A stretch of DNA of 64,000 bases from Thalassospira tepidiphila MCCC 1A03514. GTDB taxonomy: Bacteria; Pseudomonadota; Alphaproteobacteria; Rhodospirillales; Thalassospiraceae. The position numbers and the translations under genes were made by a program. The notes below the pieces were generated by a model, which was given only the letters and a program-made list of their open reading frames with translations, was not told where the DNA came from and ran no database searches. Position 1 is the first letter of the stretch; each line of letters begins with the position of its first letter. The stretch spans positions 1 through 64,000 of the forward strand of contig NZ_JPVZ01000005.1 of the NCBI RefSeq assembly GCF_001662875.1, in the 5' to 3' direction. Shown here one piece after another: positions 9,425 through 17,952 of this stretch.

Positions 9425-10825
9425 ATGCTGATTGAAGAATGCCCCTATATCGAGCCCGTTGATGCCTATGGCGCGTTTGCGCCATTTGCCGATAGCCATT
9501 TTTTGGATTCAGGTGACCGTGACCGGTTCTCCTACATTGTCGTGTCGCCGCTGCATAAATTGACGGCGAAGAACGGGCAGGCGGTGCTGGATGGCTTTGA
9601 AATTCCGGGAAACCCGTTTGACGTCCTAGGCGATCTGTTGGCGCGCTATCAGATCGAAGCGAAGTCAGACCTGCCGCCGTTTCAAGGCGGTGCGGTTGGC
9701 TATTTTGGCTATGAGTTGGCGCATCAGACAGAGTTGTTGCCCACAGCACCGGACGACTGGCTTTCAATGCCCGACATGGCCGTCGGGATTTATGATCTGG
9801 TGATCGCGTTTGATCAGATTGACCGGCGGATGTGGCTTATTTCCACCGGCATTCCAGAGACCGAAGGTCCAAAGCGCGATCAGCGCGCAAATGATCGTAT
9901 GGCCTTGATCCGCAAGTATCTAAGACTTGCGCGGCCGCTGATCGATACGCCCGCTGTGCCACATGTACCAAGCGTTTCGAACTGGCAGTCAAACTTTGAT
10001 CGCGCCAGCTACGAGGCCGCCGTGCAGCGGGTAATTGATTACATCTTTGCCGGTGACATCTTTCAGGCCAACCTGTCACAAAGCTTCCGCGCAGAATACG
10101 CAAGCGATGCCATCCCAAAGCGGTTCGACCTTTATCGTCGTTTGCGTGACATCAGTTCCGCCCCCTTCGGCGCATTCCTGAATTTCGGGGATGTGGCGGT
10201 GCTATCAAATTCGCCAGAACGGTTTCTCAGGGTCAGAAACCGCCAGATCGAAACCAAGCCGATCAAGGGCACCAGACCGCGCGGCGAGACACCGCTAAGC
10301 GATGCCGAACTGGCACAGGAATTAATGTTGTCGCCAAAGGATCGCGCGGAAAACGTTATGATCGTTGATCTTTTGCGCAATGACCTTTCAAAAGTGAGTA
10401 ATCCTCACAGTGTGAAAACACCAGTGATCTGCGCGTTGGAAAGCTATGCCAATGTGCATCATCTGGTGTCCACCGTGACAGGCGAACTGAGGGAAGACAA
10501 AGCCGCTGTTGATGCATTGCGCGCATGTTTCCCCGGTGGGTCGATCACTGGTGCGCCGAAGATCCGTGCGATGGAGATTATCACCGAGCTCGAGAAAACA
10601 ACGCGCGGTGCCTATTGCGGTGCCATTGGCTATATCGGATTTGATGGTGCGATGGACACAAACATTGCCATCAGAACGCTTAGCGTAAATGGCGGCAAGA
10701 TGGCCTTCAATGTTGGCGGCGGGATCGTTGCTGACAGCGACCCGGCGGCGGAATACGAGGAAACGCTTGTTAAAGCCGCCAAGATGTTTGAGTTGTTCGG
10801 AATAAGCGCCGGGGATCTGCTATGA
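9425..10825 (+). CDS. pabB: aminodeoxychorismate synthase component I
   Basis: A 466-residue chorismate-utilising enzyme that converts chorismate and ammonia to 4-amino-4-deoxychorismate, the first step to p-aminobenzoate and folate. The motif PIKGTRPRG (about 278-286) distinguishes PabB from anthranilate synthase, which has PxAGT at this point, and contains the catalytic lysine. FPGGSITGAPKIRAMEII near 370 is the conserved chorismate-binding loop. Its stop overlaps the pabA start by four bases (ATGA), so the two subunits are probably translationally coupled. Confidence 0.93.
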   Translation: MLIEECPYIEPVDAYGAFAPFADSHFLDSGDRDRFSYIVVSPLHKLTAKNGQAVLDGFEIPGNPFDVLGDLLARYQIEAKSDLPPFQGGAVGYFGYELAHQTELLPTAPDDWLSMPDMAVGIYDLVIAFDQIDRRMWLISTGIPETEGPKRDQRANDRMALIRKYLRLARPLIDTPAVPHVPSVSNWQSNFDRASYEAAVQRVIDYIFAGDIFQANLSQSFRAEYASDAIPKRFDLYRRLRDISSAPFGAFLNFGDVAVLSNSPERFLRVRNRQIETKPIKGTRPRGETPLSDAELAQELMLSPKDRAENVMIVDLLRNDLSKVSNPHSVKTPVICALESYANVHHLVSTVTGELREDKAAVDALRACFPGGSITGAPKIRAMEIITELEKTTRGAYCGAIGYIGFDGAMDTNIAIRTLSVNGGKMAFNVGGGIVADSDPAAEYEETLVKAAKMFELFGISAGDLL

Positions 10826-11409
10826 TCCTGCTGATTGATAATTATGATTCGTTCGTTTTCAATCTTGCCCGCTATCTTGAGGAACTCGGACATGCGGTCA
10901 CGGTTTTGCGAAACGATGAGATCACGGTTGCGGGTGTGCGTGCCCTAAATCCGTTGGCGATTGTATTTTCGCCAGGCCCCTGCGGACCGGATGAGGCGGG
11001 AAACAGTCTGGACCTGATCAACGCGCTAAAAGCCGAGTTTCCGATGCTTGGCGTTTGCCTAGGGCATCAGTCTATCGCCCAGGCATTCGGTGGAACGGTC
11101 AAGCGCGCGAAACGGCCGGTTCACGGGATGACATCATCGATCCGGCATAGCGGAGACGATTTGTTTGCCGGATTAAACAATCCTTTGCACGTCACGCGAT
11201 ATCACTCGTTAATCGTTGATTTGCCAAATGATGGCACTTTGATCGAGACAGCAACAGGCCCCGACGGAGAAGTCATGGCATTTGCCCATGCGACCTTGCC
11301 GATTTACGGTGTTCAGTTCCATCCCGAGGCCGTGCTTACGGAACAGGGCCACGCGCTGTTGGCGAATTTTCTGAAACGTGCTTCCGGGCAGGGAGCCGAT
11401 AACGATTAA
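10822..11409 (+). CDS. pabA: aminodeoxychorismate synthase component II (glutamine amidotransferase)
   Basis: A 195-residue class I glutamine amidotransferase that supplies ammonia to PabB. It begins LLIDNYDSF, has the nucleophile Cys79 in GVCLGHQ, and the His-Glu pair in FHPEAV near residue 169. PabA and TrpG are very similar and often shared, but overlap with pabB and the pabC downstream make the folate role clear. The ATG overlaps the pabB stop by four bases. Confidence 0.92.
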   Translation: MILLIDNYDSFVFNLARYLEELGHAVTVLRNDEITVAGVRALNPLAIVFSPGPCGPDEAGNSLDLINALKAEFPMLGVCLGHQSIAQAFGGTVKRAKRPVHGMTSSIRHSGDDLFAGLNNPLHVTRYHSLIVDLPNDGTLIETATGPDGEVMAFAHATLPIYGVQFHPEAVLTEQGHALLANFLKRASGQGADND

Positions 11410-11422
11410 AAGGGACCAGGCT

Positions 11423-12280
11423 ATGCAGGTTTGGATGAATGGCAGTTTTCGTGATCTTGATGAAGCCTCCATTCCGGTAACGGATCGTGGCTTCCTGCTG
11501 GGCGATGGTTTCTTTGAAACCATGCGTGCGCACGAAGGCAAAATTGCCTGGCTGGAAGCCCATATGGGACGGCTTGACCATCATGCCGAGCTGATCGAGT
11601 TCCCGCTTGACCTGTTGCCCGAGACAGAAGAAGTCGCAGAAATCGTTGCCAAGCTGTTTGAGCAAATTCACCGCAAGGATGCGGTTGTCCGTATGACCGT
11701 GTCACGCGGCCCGGGCGAACGTGGATTGCTGCCACCGGGGTCGCCGGATCCGACCATCCTGATTACCGCGGAGCCCTTTGATCCGCTTGACCCGAATATC
11801 GGACTTACCCTGGCGACGTCGCAGAAAGTGCGCCGAAACCCGCATTCGGTCGCGGGCAGCATCAAAAGTACCAATTATATGGACAACATCGCGGCCAAAC
11901 AGGAAGTACAGAAATACGGTGCACAAGACGCGCTTATTCTGTCGGCTGACGGCCATGTGGCAGAAACGACGGTTGCCAATCTGTTCGGGATCATCGGGGA
12001 AACCCTTTGGACGCCGCATGAGGATACCGGCATCCTTTGCGGGCTTGCCCGCGATTACGTTCTGCAAGTTGCCGAAGAATCCGAGATTGAGGTGAGTTTC
12101 GAGCCGAAGGCACCAGAAGAGCTCAAAGAGTTCGATGCCGTGTTTACCGCCAATGCACTGCAGGGATTGCGTGTTGTTGACCGAATTGATGGCTATGTTG
12201 TCGGTGTGCCGGCGAAAACCTTCTTTACCGACCTTGCCCTAAGGGTGGAGGCGGAACTATGCGATGGTATAGTAATTTAG
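11423..12280 (+). CDS. pabC: class IV aminotransferase, probable 4-amino-4-deoxychorismate lyase
   Basis: About 285 residues of the PLP-dependent branched-chain aminotransferase/PabC fold. The Schiff-base lysine lies in SIKSTNYMDNIAAKQE, followed by the GHVAETTVANLF segment typical of fold-type IV. D-alanine aminotransferase and branched-chain aminotransferase share these motifs, but position directly after pabBA argues for the lyase that releases pyruvate and p-aminobenzoate. The frame is open upstream into pabA (11378); I start at ATG 11423 because homologues begin with a short VWMNG-type strand and an AGGGACCAGG region precedes it. Confidence 0.82.
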   Translation: MQVWMNGSFRDLDEASIPVTDRGFLLGDGFFETMRAHEGKIAWLEAHMGRLDHHAELIEFPLDLLPETEEVAEIVAKLFEQIHRKDAVVRMTVSRGPGERGLLPPGSPDPTILITAEPFDPLDPNIGLTLATSQKVRRNPHSVAGSIKSTNYMDNIAAKQEVQKYGAQDALILSADGHVAETTVANLFGIIGETLWTPHEDTGILCGLARDYVLQVAEESEIEVSFEPKAPEELKEFDAVFTANALQGLRVVDRIDGYVVGVPAKTFFTDLALRVEAELCDGIVI

Positions 12281-12330
12281 GTTGAATTCACCACTTTAGT
12301 GACGTATGTTCAGCTGCAATTCAAACTGGA

Positions 12331-13614
12331 ATGCATATGAACGCGCACACCACCAAACCACCTGTCACGATCAATCGCTTTGTCGAGAGCCTCCGTAAAA
12401 ACGCGGCCAAAGGCAAAGCGATTTCGTTTGGAATCCTGAATATTCCGGCCGACTTGCGTCTTGGCACCGATGACTATCAGGCCATTACCCGGGATGCTTT
12501 CCACAATCTCCCCGAGAACACCAAGGTCCATCGCCTGGAAAACGGCATGGTGGCTTTTGTGCATGCTGGATCGTGGACCAACGACGACAACACCTTTGTC
12601 GAGCATATCCGAGAAATTCTGACCGATGTCCTGAACCGTCAGGGCCTTGGCCATATTCCAACCAATCTCTGGAACCGCTTTGAATGGCCCAAAGATCAGG
12701 AGAAGTTGGCAGATTTACTCGGCATCACACTTGCAGAAAGACCAAGCAGTGACGTTTCCGTGCGGTTTGATATGGCTGATATGCTGCGTGGCGCGATCAC
12801 CACAGAGGCTGTCTTTGACTCTTGCCGACGCCAGGCCATCGTCTGTTTTGATGACACCCGACGCGAGGTGTTAGGCCACGAGATATATTGTTCGCTTGAT
12901 TACCTGCGCCAAAACCATCTTGCCAGTTTCCTTTTGGAAGGGCCGGGCGAGATTGAGATTCTGTCGCGTGTTCTCGATGAAAAAGTCATGGATGTTACGG
13001 CAGCACTGGCACCGTCCATTTTGCCAGACCGACTGCATTTGAACATGCAAATCCAGACGGTTCACAGCGACAAGTTTACCGATTTCATCGCCGAACATGA
13101 CGGTAAACTGATCGAAAACATGGCCATCGAGTTTTCCATGGAGAACGCGATCGCAAACTGGTGGGAATTTGAAGACGCTTGCGAATTCCTGCATTCCTTG
13201 GGGATACAGGTTGGTCTGGACCGTATCACGTTGCCAGCACTCGAATTTCTTTCGCCGCGTAAGATGAATGTCGATTTCATCAAGGTCATATGGGATCAGA
13301 ACATTGTCGGATCGCGTCGCGCGGAAGTCGCCGAAAGACTCAGGGAGTTTGCTGTTTTGTTTGCCGACCGCAGCCTGATCCTTACACGGTGTGACAGCCG
13401 AACGGCGCTTCGCATGGGCCGCAGTTTAGGGGTGAATGTCTTTGAAGGCAGCTATATCGACGCGATGCTTGGCGGCTATCTTCATCGGGAATGCAAATCC
13501 AAAAGCAGATCATCGGACAAAAAATGTGCTGTTTGCCAATGGGCGCCGCGCGAAGCCCGCAACAACGGATGCGATTTCCATTTCCGTGCAGGCAAACTGC
13601 TTTCGGACATTTAA
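12331..13614 (+). CDS. degenerate EAL-like domain protein with cysteine-rich C-terminus
   Basis: A 427-residue soluble protein I do not recognise as a named family. Residues about 15-130 look like a worn GGDEF-type alpha/beta domain without the GGDEF signature. Residues about 170-385 follow the strand-helix pattern of an EAL domain (LHLNMQIQTVHSDKF, then FEDACEFLHSLGIQVGLDR, then NVDFIKVIWDQ). The expected catalytic DDFG is replaced by LDRITLP, and I find no EAL loop, so cyclic-di-GMP hydrolysis is unlikely. The last 40 residues contain CKSKSRSSDKKCAVCQW plus a further Cys and His, possibly a metal site. The start could also be ATG 12337. It lies 50 bases after pabC with no terminator between, so it may be in that transcript. 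Confidence 0.6.
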   Translation: MHMNAHTTKPPVTINRFVESLRKNAAKGKAISFGILNIPADLRLGTDDYQAITRDAFHNLPENTKVHRLENGMVAFVHAGSWTNDDNTFVEHIREILTDVLNRQGLGHIPTNLWNRFEWPKDQEKLADLLGITLAERPSSDVSVRFDMADMLRGAITTEAVFDSCRRQAIVCFDDTRREVLGHEIYCSLDYLRQNHLASFLLEGPGEIEILSRVLDEKVMDVTAALAPSILPDRLHLNMQIQTVHSDKFTDFIAEHDGKLIENMAIEFSMENAIANWWEFEDACEFLHSLGIQVGLDRITLPALEFLSPRKMNVDFIKVIWDQNIVGSRRAEVAERLREFAVLFADRSLILTRCDSRTALRMGRSLGVNVFEGSYIDAMLGGYLHRECKSKSRSSDKKCAVCQWAPREARNNGCDFHFRAGKLLSDI

Positions 13615-13643
13615 ACCACAAGGTTTTAAGGGTTTTATGGCGT

Positions 13644-13672
13644 TTGACAACACCGGCGCGCTTTCATAAAGT
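13644..13672 (+). promoter_or_regulatory. promoter of the FMN riboswitch-ribB transcript
   Basis: A perfect -35 TTGACA (13644-13649), a 17-base spacer and TAAAGT (13667-13672). An imperfect 9-bp dyad (13656-13664 with 13668-13676) overlaps the spacer and -10. Transcription would start near 13679, 45 bases before the aptamer. Confidence 0.7.
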
Positions 13673-13722
13673 GCGCGTGTTGATCAATTATGGTCAACTT
13701 TTGTCGTTGAAACACGGCGCTT

Positions 13723-13869
13723 ATTCTCAGGGCAGGGTGAAAATCCCGACCGGCGGTAAACCAGTTTTGGTAAGCCCGCGAGCGCCCATAGGTCGCAAGA
13801 CTTTTGGGGTCAGCAGATCCGGTGAGATTCCGGAGCCGACGGTAACAGTCCGGATGGGAGAGGATAAAG
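13723..13869 (+). promoter_or_regulatory. FMN riboswitch (RFN element)
   Basis: All conserved blocks of the FMN aptamer are present in order: TCTCAGGGCAGGGTGAAA, CCCGACCGGCGGTA, AGCCCGCGAGCG, GGTCAGCAGATCCGGTGA, CCGGAGCCGACGGT and CAGTCCGGATGGGAGAGGA. FMN binding should lower ribB expression. Downstream, a stem TGCGAC/GTCGCA (about 13921-13947) with a CTTTCTTTGTT tail is a possible terminator in the expression platform. The remaining sequence to ribB at 14002 has no gene. Confidence 0.95.
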
Positions 13870-14001
13870 CGTGACGGTCGTGACAGGAACGCCTTAGCGT
13901 GACTGGTATGCCGTCTGCCTGCGACCGCATTGTGACATTTGTCGCAAAGCGGGCCTTTCTTTGTTGCCCTGGTTCGTAAGCCCCATCCGTAGAGGACGGT
14001 T

Positions 14002-14670
14002 ATGAATCAGAGTATTGAAAAACAATCCGATATGTCGATCTTTGGCGATCCGCATGCGCGCATGGAACGTGCGCTTGATGATCTGCGCCAGGGAAAAGGC
14101 GTTCTGGTTGTTGACGATGAAGATCGCGAAAATGAAGGCGATCTGATCTTTTCAGCAGAAAATCTGACCAATGAACAAATGGCGATGTTGATCCGCGATT
14201 GCAGCGGCATCGTCTGCCTGTGCCTGACCGACGAGAAGGCAACGGAACTTGATCTGCCCCCCATGGTTGCTGACAACACATCCAGCATGGGAACGGGGTT
14301 CACCGTTACCATCGAAGCCAAAGTTGGTGTCACAACCGGTGTATCGGCCGCAGATCGCGTCACCACGGTAAAAACCGCCATCGCCGATGATGCCAAACCG
14401 AGTGATCTGGCGCGTCCGGGGCATGTCTTCCCGCTGCGTGCGCGCCCGGGCGGTGTTCTGGAACGTCGCGGCCATACCGAAGGTACGGTTGATCTGATGC
14501 GCCTGGCAGGGTTCCAACCGGCTGGGGTGCTGTGTGAAGTCACCAATCCGGATGGCACCATGGCGCGGCTGCCGGAACTGATCGAATATGCCAAGACCCA
14601 CCATATGGTCGTGATCAGCATCGAGGATATCGTCGCGTATCGCATGGCGATGAAGCAGGCGGCTGAATAA
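14002..14670 (+). CDS. ribB: 3,4-dihydroxy-2-butanone 4-phosphate synthase
   Basis: A 222-residue RibB that converts ribulose 5-phosphate to the four-carbon riboflavin precursor. [18 protein letters not shown] near residue 36 holds the metal and substrate acidic residues, [11 protein letters not shown] is the substrate loop, and [12 protein letters not shown] and [11 protein letters not shown] carry the remaining ligands. It is a stand-alone enzyme without the fused GTP cyclohydrolase II seen in RibBA. GAGGA precedes the ATG. Control is through the FMN riboswitch upstream, and the transcript ends at the terminator at 14697. Confidence 0.97.
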   Translation: MNQSIEKQSDMSIFGDPHARMERALDDLRQGKGVLVVDDEDRENEGDLIFSAENLTNEQMAMLIRDCSGIVCLCLTDEKATELDLPPMVADNTSSMGTGFTVTIEAKVGVTTGVSAADRVTTVKTAIADDAKPSDLARPGHVFPLRARPGGVLERRGHTEGTVDLMRLAGFQPAGVLCEVTNPDGTMARLPELIEYAKTHHMVVISIEDIVAYRMAMKQAAE

Positions 14671-14696
14671 AGCCAATCTGTTGCCATTGATAAAAG

Positions 14697-14730
14697 AAAA
14701 GGGCCGCATCCTGATAGGTGCGGCCCTTTT
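14697..14730. terminator. bidirectional terminator between ribB and xthA
   Basis: An 8-bp stem GGGCCGCA/TGCGGCCC (14701-14708 with 14719-14726), flanked by A-rich sequence on the left and T-rich on the right, so it can serve ribB on the plus strand and xthA on the minus strand. Confidence 0.85.
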
Positions 14731-14753
14731 GCTGTTTTGGTGATCGAACGCGA

Positions 14754-15533
14754 TCAGTCGTCAATCATGCACCAGACCGGTGTGTGATCAGATGCCTTTT
14801 CCTTGCCGCGTGGCTCCCGGTCAATGTCCGATGCGCTCAGTCGGTCTGCCGCCGCCGGGGTCAGAAGGAGGTGGTCAATACGAAGACCGTTATCCTTGTT
14901 CCAGGCACCGGCGCGATAGTCCCACCAGCTATATTGATGACCTTTCGGGTTGAAGGTCCGGAATGCGTCGGTAAAGCCCATATTCATCATGGTGCGCAGA
15001 CGTTTGCGTTCAACCGTTGTGCAAAGCACCGTTTCGCGCAGTTTCACAGGGTCATAAACGTCCATGTCGTCGGGCGCGATGTTGTAGTCGCCGCCCATGA
15101 CAGCGGCGTCACCACTGGCACGAATTTTCTCAAACCGGGTGATCAGGCGATCCAGGAAATTCAGTTTGTAATCAAATTTCTCGTCACCAACGGCTGTTCC
15201 CATTGGAACATAGATCGATGCAACCCGGACCGGCCGATTGGATCCGATGGTTGCCTCGATATAGCGGGCTTGTTCGTCATCATCATTGCCGGGCAGGCCG
15301 CGTTCGACATCTTCGAGCGGGAATTTGGAAAGGATCGCAACGCCGTTGTAGGTCTTCTGACCGTGAATGGCGATGTTGTAGCCAAGGTCCTCGATCTCCA
15401 TCGCCGGAAACGCATCATCAACCGTCTTGGTTTCCTGTAACAGGACCACATCGGGTTTCGCGTCCTGCAGCCAGTCAAGAATGTTTGGCAGGCGAGCCTT
15501 GATCGAGTTGACATTCCAGGTGGCGATTTTCAT
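14754..15533 (-). CDS. xthA: exodeoxyribonuclease III
   Basis: A 259-residue AP endonuclease/3'-5' exonuclease of the exonuclease III family, acting in base-excision repair. Visible motifs are ATWNVNSIKARL at the N-terminus (metal-site Asn), LLQETK (catalytic Glu), GGDYNIAPDD (Asp-Asn pair) and ASDHTPVW at the end (catalytic Asp-His). Length is standard. It ends 24 bases from the shared terminator with ribB. The upstream erpA gene is on the same strand but is separated by a terminator. Confidence 0.96.
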   Translation of the reverse strand: MKIATWNVNSIKARLPNILDWLQDAKPDVVLLQETKTVDDAFPAMEIEDLGYNIAIHGQKTYNGVAILSKFPLEDVERGLPGNDDDEQARYIEATIGSNRPVRVASIYVPMGTAVGDEKFDYKLNFLDRLITRFEKIRASGDAAVMGGDYNIAPDDMDVYDPVKLRETVLCTTVERKRLRTMMNMGFTDAFRTFNPKGHQYSWWDYRAGAWNKDNGLRIDHLLLTPAAADRLSASDIDREPRGKEKASDHTPVWCMIDD

Positions 15534-15566
15534 TCGGGCCTCGGTTTTTTGGGTGTTTGGTCAAAC

Positions 15567-15599
15567 AAAACGGGGTTCGCCAATAACGAACCCCGTTTT
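15567..15599 (-). terminator. intrinsic terminator of erpA
   Basis: A 13-bp perfect stem, arm AAAACGGGGTTCG, at 15567-15579 with 15587-15599. Minus-strand transcripts leave it through a TTTT tract. Confidence 0.85.
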
Positions 15600-15622
15600 A
15601 TAAATCGGTTTGTCGATCCGGA

Positions 15623-15964
15623 TCAAATCGAGAAACTTGATCCGCAGCCGCATGAAGAGGTGGCATTCGGATTGTTTACACGAAAGGCCGAGCCAACCAG
15701 CTCACGCACGAAATCAATCTCTGCACCGCCTAGAAGATCCAGCGATACTTCGTCGATCACCATTTTCGCGCCGTGGTTTTCGAAGATACGATCTTCGTCA
15801 GTGGTGTCTGAATCAAGCGAGAACTCATACTGGAACCCACTGCAACCGCCGCCAGACACCTGCAAACGCAGCATGGTGTTCGCAGCACCTTCGCTGGCAA
15901 TCAGTTCCTGAATGCGTTTTGCAGCACTTTCAGTCATTTGAACTTGCCGAGAAGAATCGGTCAT
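15623..15964 (-). CDS. erpA: iron-sulfur cluster insertion protein ErpA
   Basis: A 113-residue A-type carrier that receives Fe-S clusters from the assembly machinery and passes them to apo-proteins. The three cluster-binding cysteines are Cys41 (GGGCSGFQYEF) and Cys105/Cys107 (SSCGCGSSF). The position between xthA and argS is typical of alphaproteobacteria. Upstream sits a repeated element over the probable promoter (16021-16060) that may make the gene iron- or Fe-S-responsive. Confidence 0.93.
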   Translation of the reverse strand: MTDSSRQVQMTESAAKRIQELIASEGAANTMLRLQVSGGGCSGFQYEFSLDSDTTDEDRIFENHGAKMVIDEVSLDLLGGAEIDFVRELVGSAFRVNNPNATSSCGCGSSFSI

Positions 15965-16020
15965 TCAACACTCCTTGGTCTTGTCCTGCCGGGGCAGGTG
16001 TGTTTGCGATCCTTGATCAC

Positions 16021-16060
16021 ATCATAGCATGATCCGAACGCAGTATTTGAGTCAGTATTT
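16021..16060 (-). promoter_or_regulatory. probable erpA promoter with direct-repeat operator
   Basis: On the minus strand, TATGAT (16021-16026) is a good -10. The expected -35 position has no TTGACA match; instead an 8-base direct repeat CAGTATTT (plus-strand 16041-16048 and 16053-16060), separated by GAGT, covers roughly -33 to -52. A poor -35 beside a repeat suggests a regulator site. IscR is a candidate because erpA is a usual target, but the motif match is loose. Confidence 0.4.
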
Positions 16061-16197
16061 AGCGCGCATGGCTGAAATGTCAAAACCTGTAATGTCTCTA
16101 AATACGGGTGACTTGCGTTTTGAGGTGAAATGGCTCAAAACAGGCGCCAGTCAATTGGCCGGTCCGGTCAGAACCAGAAATTACAAAGTTCCAAGTC

Positions 16198-17949
16198 ATG
16201 AATGTTTTCAGCCTGTTGAAAAGCGACATCGAGAACCAGATTCTCGCCCTTGAAAAAGACGGTGTTCTCCCTGCGGGAACCGACACTTCACGTGTCACGG
16301 TGGAGCCGCCGCGCGATGCGTCTCATGGGGATGCCGCAACAAATGCGGCGATGTTGCTTTCAAAGGCTGCTGGCATGAAGCCACGTGATCTGGCGGAAAA
16401 GCTCGCTGAAAAACTGCGTGGCCTTGATCACATCGAAGAAGTCGAAATTGCTGGTCCGGGTTTCATCAATCTGCGGATGGCCGAGCGGTTCTGGCTTTCA
16501 CAGATCAGCCAGATCCTTGAAGTCGGCACTGCCTATGGCAATAGCGACCTTGGTAAAGGCGAAAAGATCAACGTCGAATATGTTTCGGCAAACCCGACCG
16601 GCCCGATGCATGTCGGCCATTGCCGTGGTGCAGTTGTTGGTGACGTGCTTGCCAACTTGCTTGCAAAGGCGGGCTACGCCGTTACCAAGGAATATTACAC
16701 CAATGATGCCGGTGCGCAGGTGGATGTCCTTGCACGGTCGCTTCATTTGCGCTATCGCGAAGCTCTTGGCGAAGAGATCAGCAAAATCCCACAAGGCCTG
16801 TATCCGGGTGATTATCTTGTCGCGCCGGGCAAAAAGCTGGCGGAACGCGACGGTGACAAGTGGCAGAATGCCCCGGAAGATGAATGGCTTGAAGAGTTTC
16901 GTGCTTTCGCCATTGTCGAGATGATGGCCCTGATCAAGGAAGACCTTCGTCTTCTTGGTGTTTCCCATGATGTTTTCACATCCGAAGACGGCTTGGTGAA
17001 GGCGGGCAAGGTCCAGTCGGCCTTTGAGCATCTTGAGAAAAAAGGCGATATCTATGTCGGCGTTCTGGAACCGCCAAAAGGCAAGAAGCCGGATGACTGG
17101 GAACCGCGCCCGCAAACCTTGTTCCGTGCAACAGAATTTGGCGATGATGTCGATCGGCCTTTGAAGAAGTCGGATGGTAGCTGGACCTATTTTGCGTCCG
17201 ACATTGCCTATCACTTTGATAAGTACGAACGCGGCTTTAACCTGATGATCGACATCTTTGGCGCCGACCATGGAGGCTATGTCAAGCGCATGAAGGCCGC
17301 CACCAAGGCGATCACACACGGCGAGGGCGACCTTGATGTCAAGCTTTGCCAGCTGGTCAGCCTGTTTGACAATGGCGAACCGGTTAAAATGTCGAAACGT
17401 GCCGGGACCTTTGTGACCCTGCGTGACGTCGTTGAGCGCGTCGGCAAGGATGTCGTGCGTTTCATCATGCTGACTCGTAAAAATGACGCAGCGCTAGAGT
17501 TTGATTTTGCCAAAGTGACCGAGCAGTCCAAAGATAACCCTGTTTGGTATGTTCAGTACGCACATGCACGTGTGAATTCGGTCTTCCGTCAGGCGGCCGA
17601 AGCCTTCCCGGGCCAGGATCTGTCGGAGAAGACGCTGGCGACCGCGGACCTGTCATTGCTGAGTTCGGAAGATGAGAAGCTTCTGGTGCGCCGCATGGCC
17701 GAATGGCCGCGGATTATCGAACAGGCGGCCGTTGCCCATGAACCGCATCGCATTGCCTTTTTCCTGACAGAAATTGCCGCAGAATTCCATGCATTGTGGA
17801 ACAAGGGACGTGACAACACCGCGCTGCGTTTCATCATTGCCGATGATTTGCCTGCGACTCTGGCACGTCTTGCGATGATCCGTGCCGTTGCCACGGTCAT
17901 TGCTTCCGGTCTTGAGGTTGTGGGCGTTAAGCCTGTCGAGGAGATGTAA
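16198..17949 (+). CDS. argS: arginine--tRNA ligase
   Basis: A 583-residue class I synthetase. The N-terminal Add1 tRNA-recognition domain comes first, then [17 protein letters not shown] (about 129-145), which holds the HIGH motif, and [10 protein letters not shown] near 396-405. The C-terminal anticodon-binding domain closes with the typical LGVGHPVDEM-like end (here [10 protein letters not shown]). In many alphaproteobacteria a dgt gene lies between erpA and argS; here the 233-bp gap between them holds no gene. The next gene starts within four bases of its stop. Confidence 0.97.
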   Translation: MNVFSLLKSDIENQILALEKDGVLPAGTDTSRVTVEPPRDASHGDAATNAAMLLSKAAGMKPRDLAEKLAEKLRGLDHIEEVEIAGPGFINLRMAERFWLSQISQILEVGTAYGNSDLGKGEKINVEYVSANPTGPMHVGHCRGAVVGDVLANLLAKAGYAVTKEYYTNDAGAQVDVLARSLHLRYREALGEEISKIPQGLYPGDYLVAPGKKLAERDGDKWQNAPEDEWLEEFRAFAIVEMMALIKEDLRLLGVSHDVFTSEDGLVKAGKVQSAFEHLEKKGDIYVGVLEPPKGKKPDDWEPRPQTLFRATEFGDDVDRPLKKSDGSWTYFASDIAYHFDKYERGFNLMIDIFGADHGGYVKRMKAATKAITHGEGDLDVKLCQLVSLFDNGEPVKMSKRAGTFVTLRDVVERVGKDVVRFIMLTRKNDAALEFDFAKVTEQSKDNPVWYVQYAHARVNSVFRQAAEAFPGQDLSEKTLATADLSLLSSEDEKLLVRRMAEWPRIIEQAAVAHEPHRIAFFLTEIAAEFHALWNKGRDNTALRFIIADDLPATLARLAMIRAVATVIASGLEVVGVKPVEEM

Positions 17950-17952
17950 GTG

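Noticed and set aside
14007-14709. Two long minus-strand frames opposite ribB
   Set aside because: ribB is certain from its motifs and riboswitch; both antisense frames lack starts with ribosome sites.
16498-17319. 273-codon minus-strand frame opposite argS
   Set aside because: Shadow of a well-conserved synthetase gene, with no ribosome-binding site.
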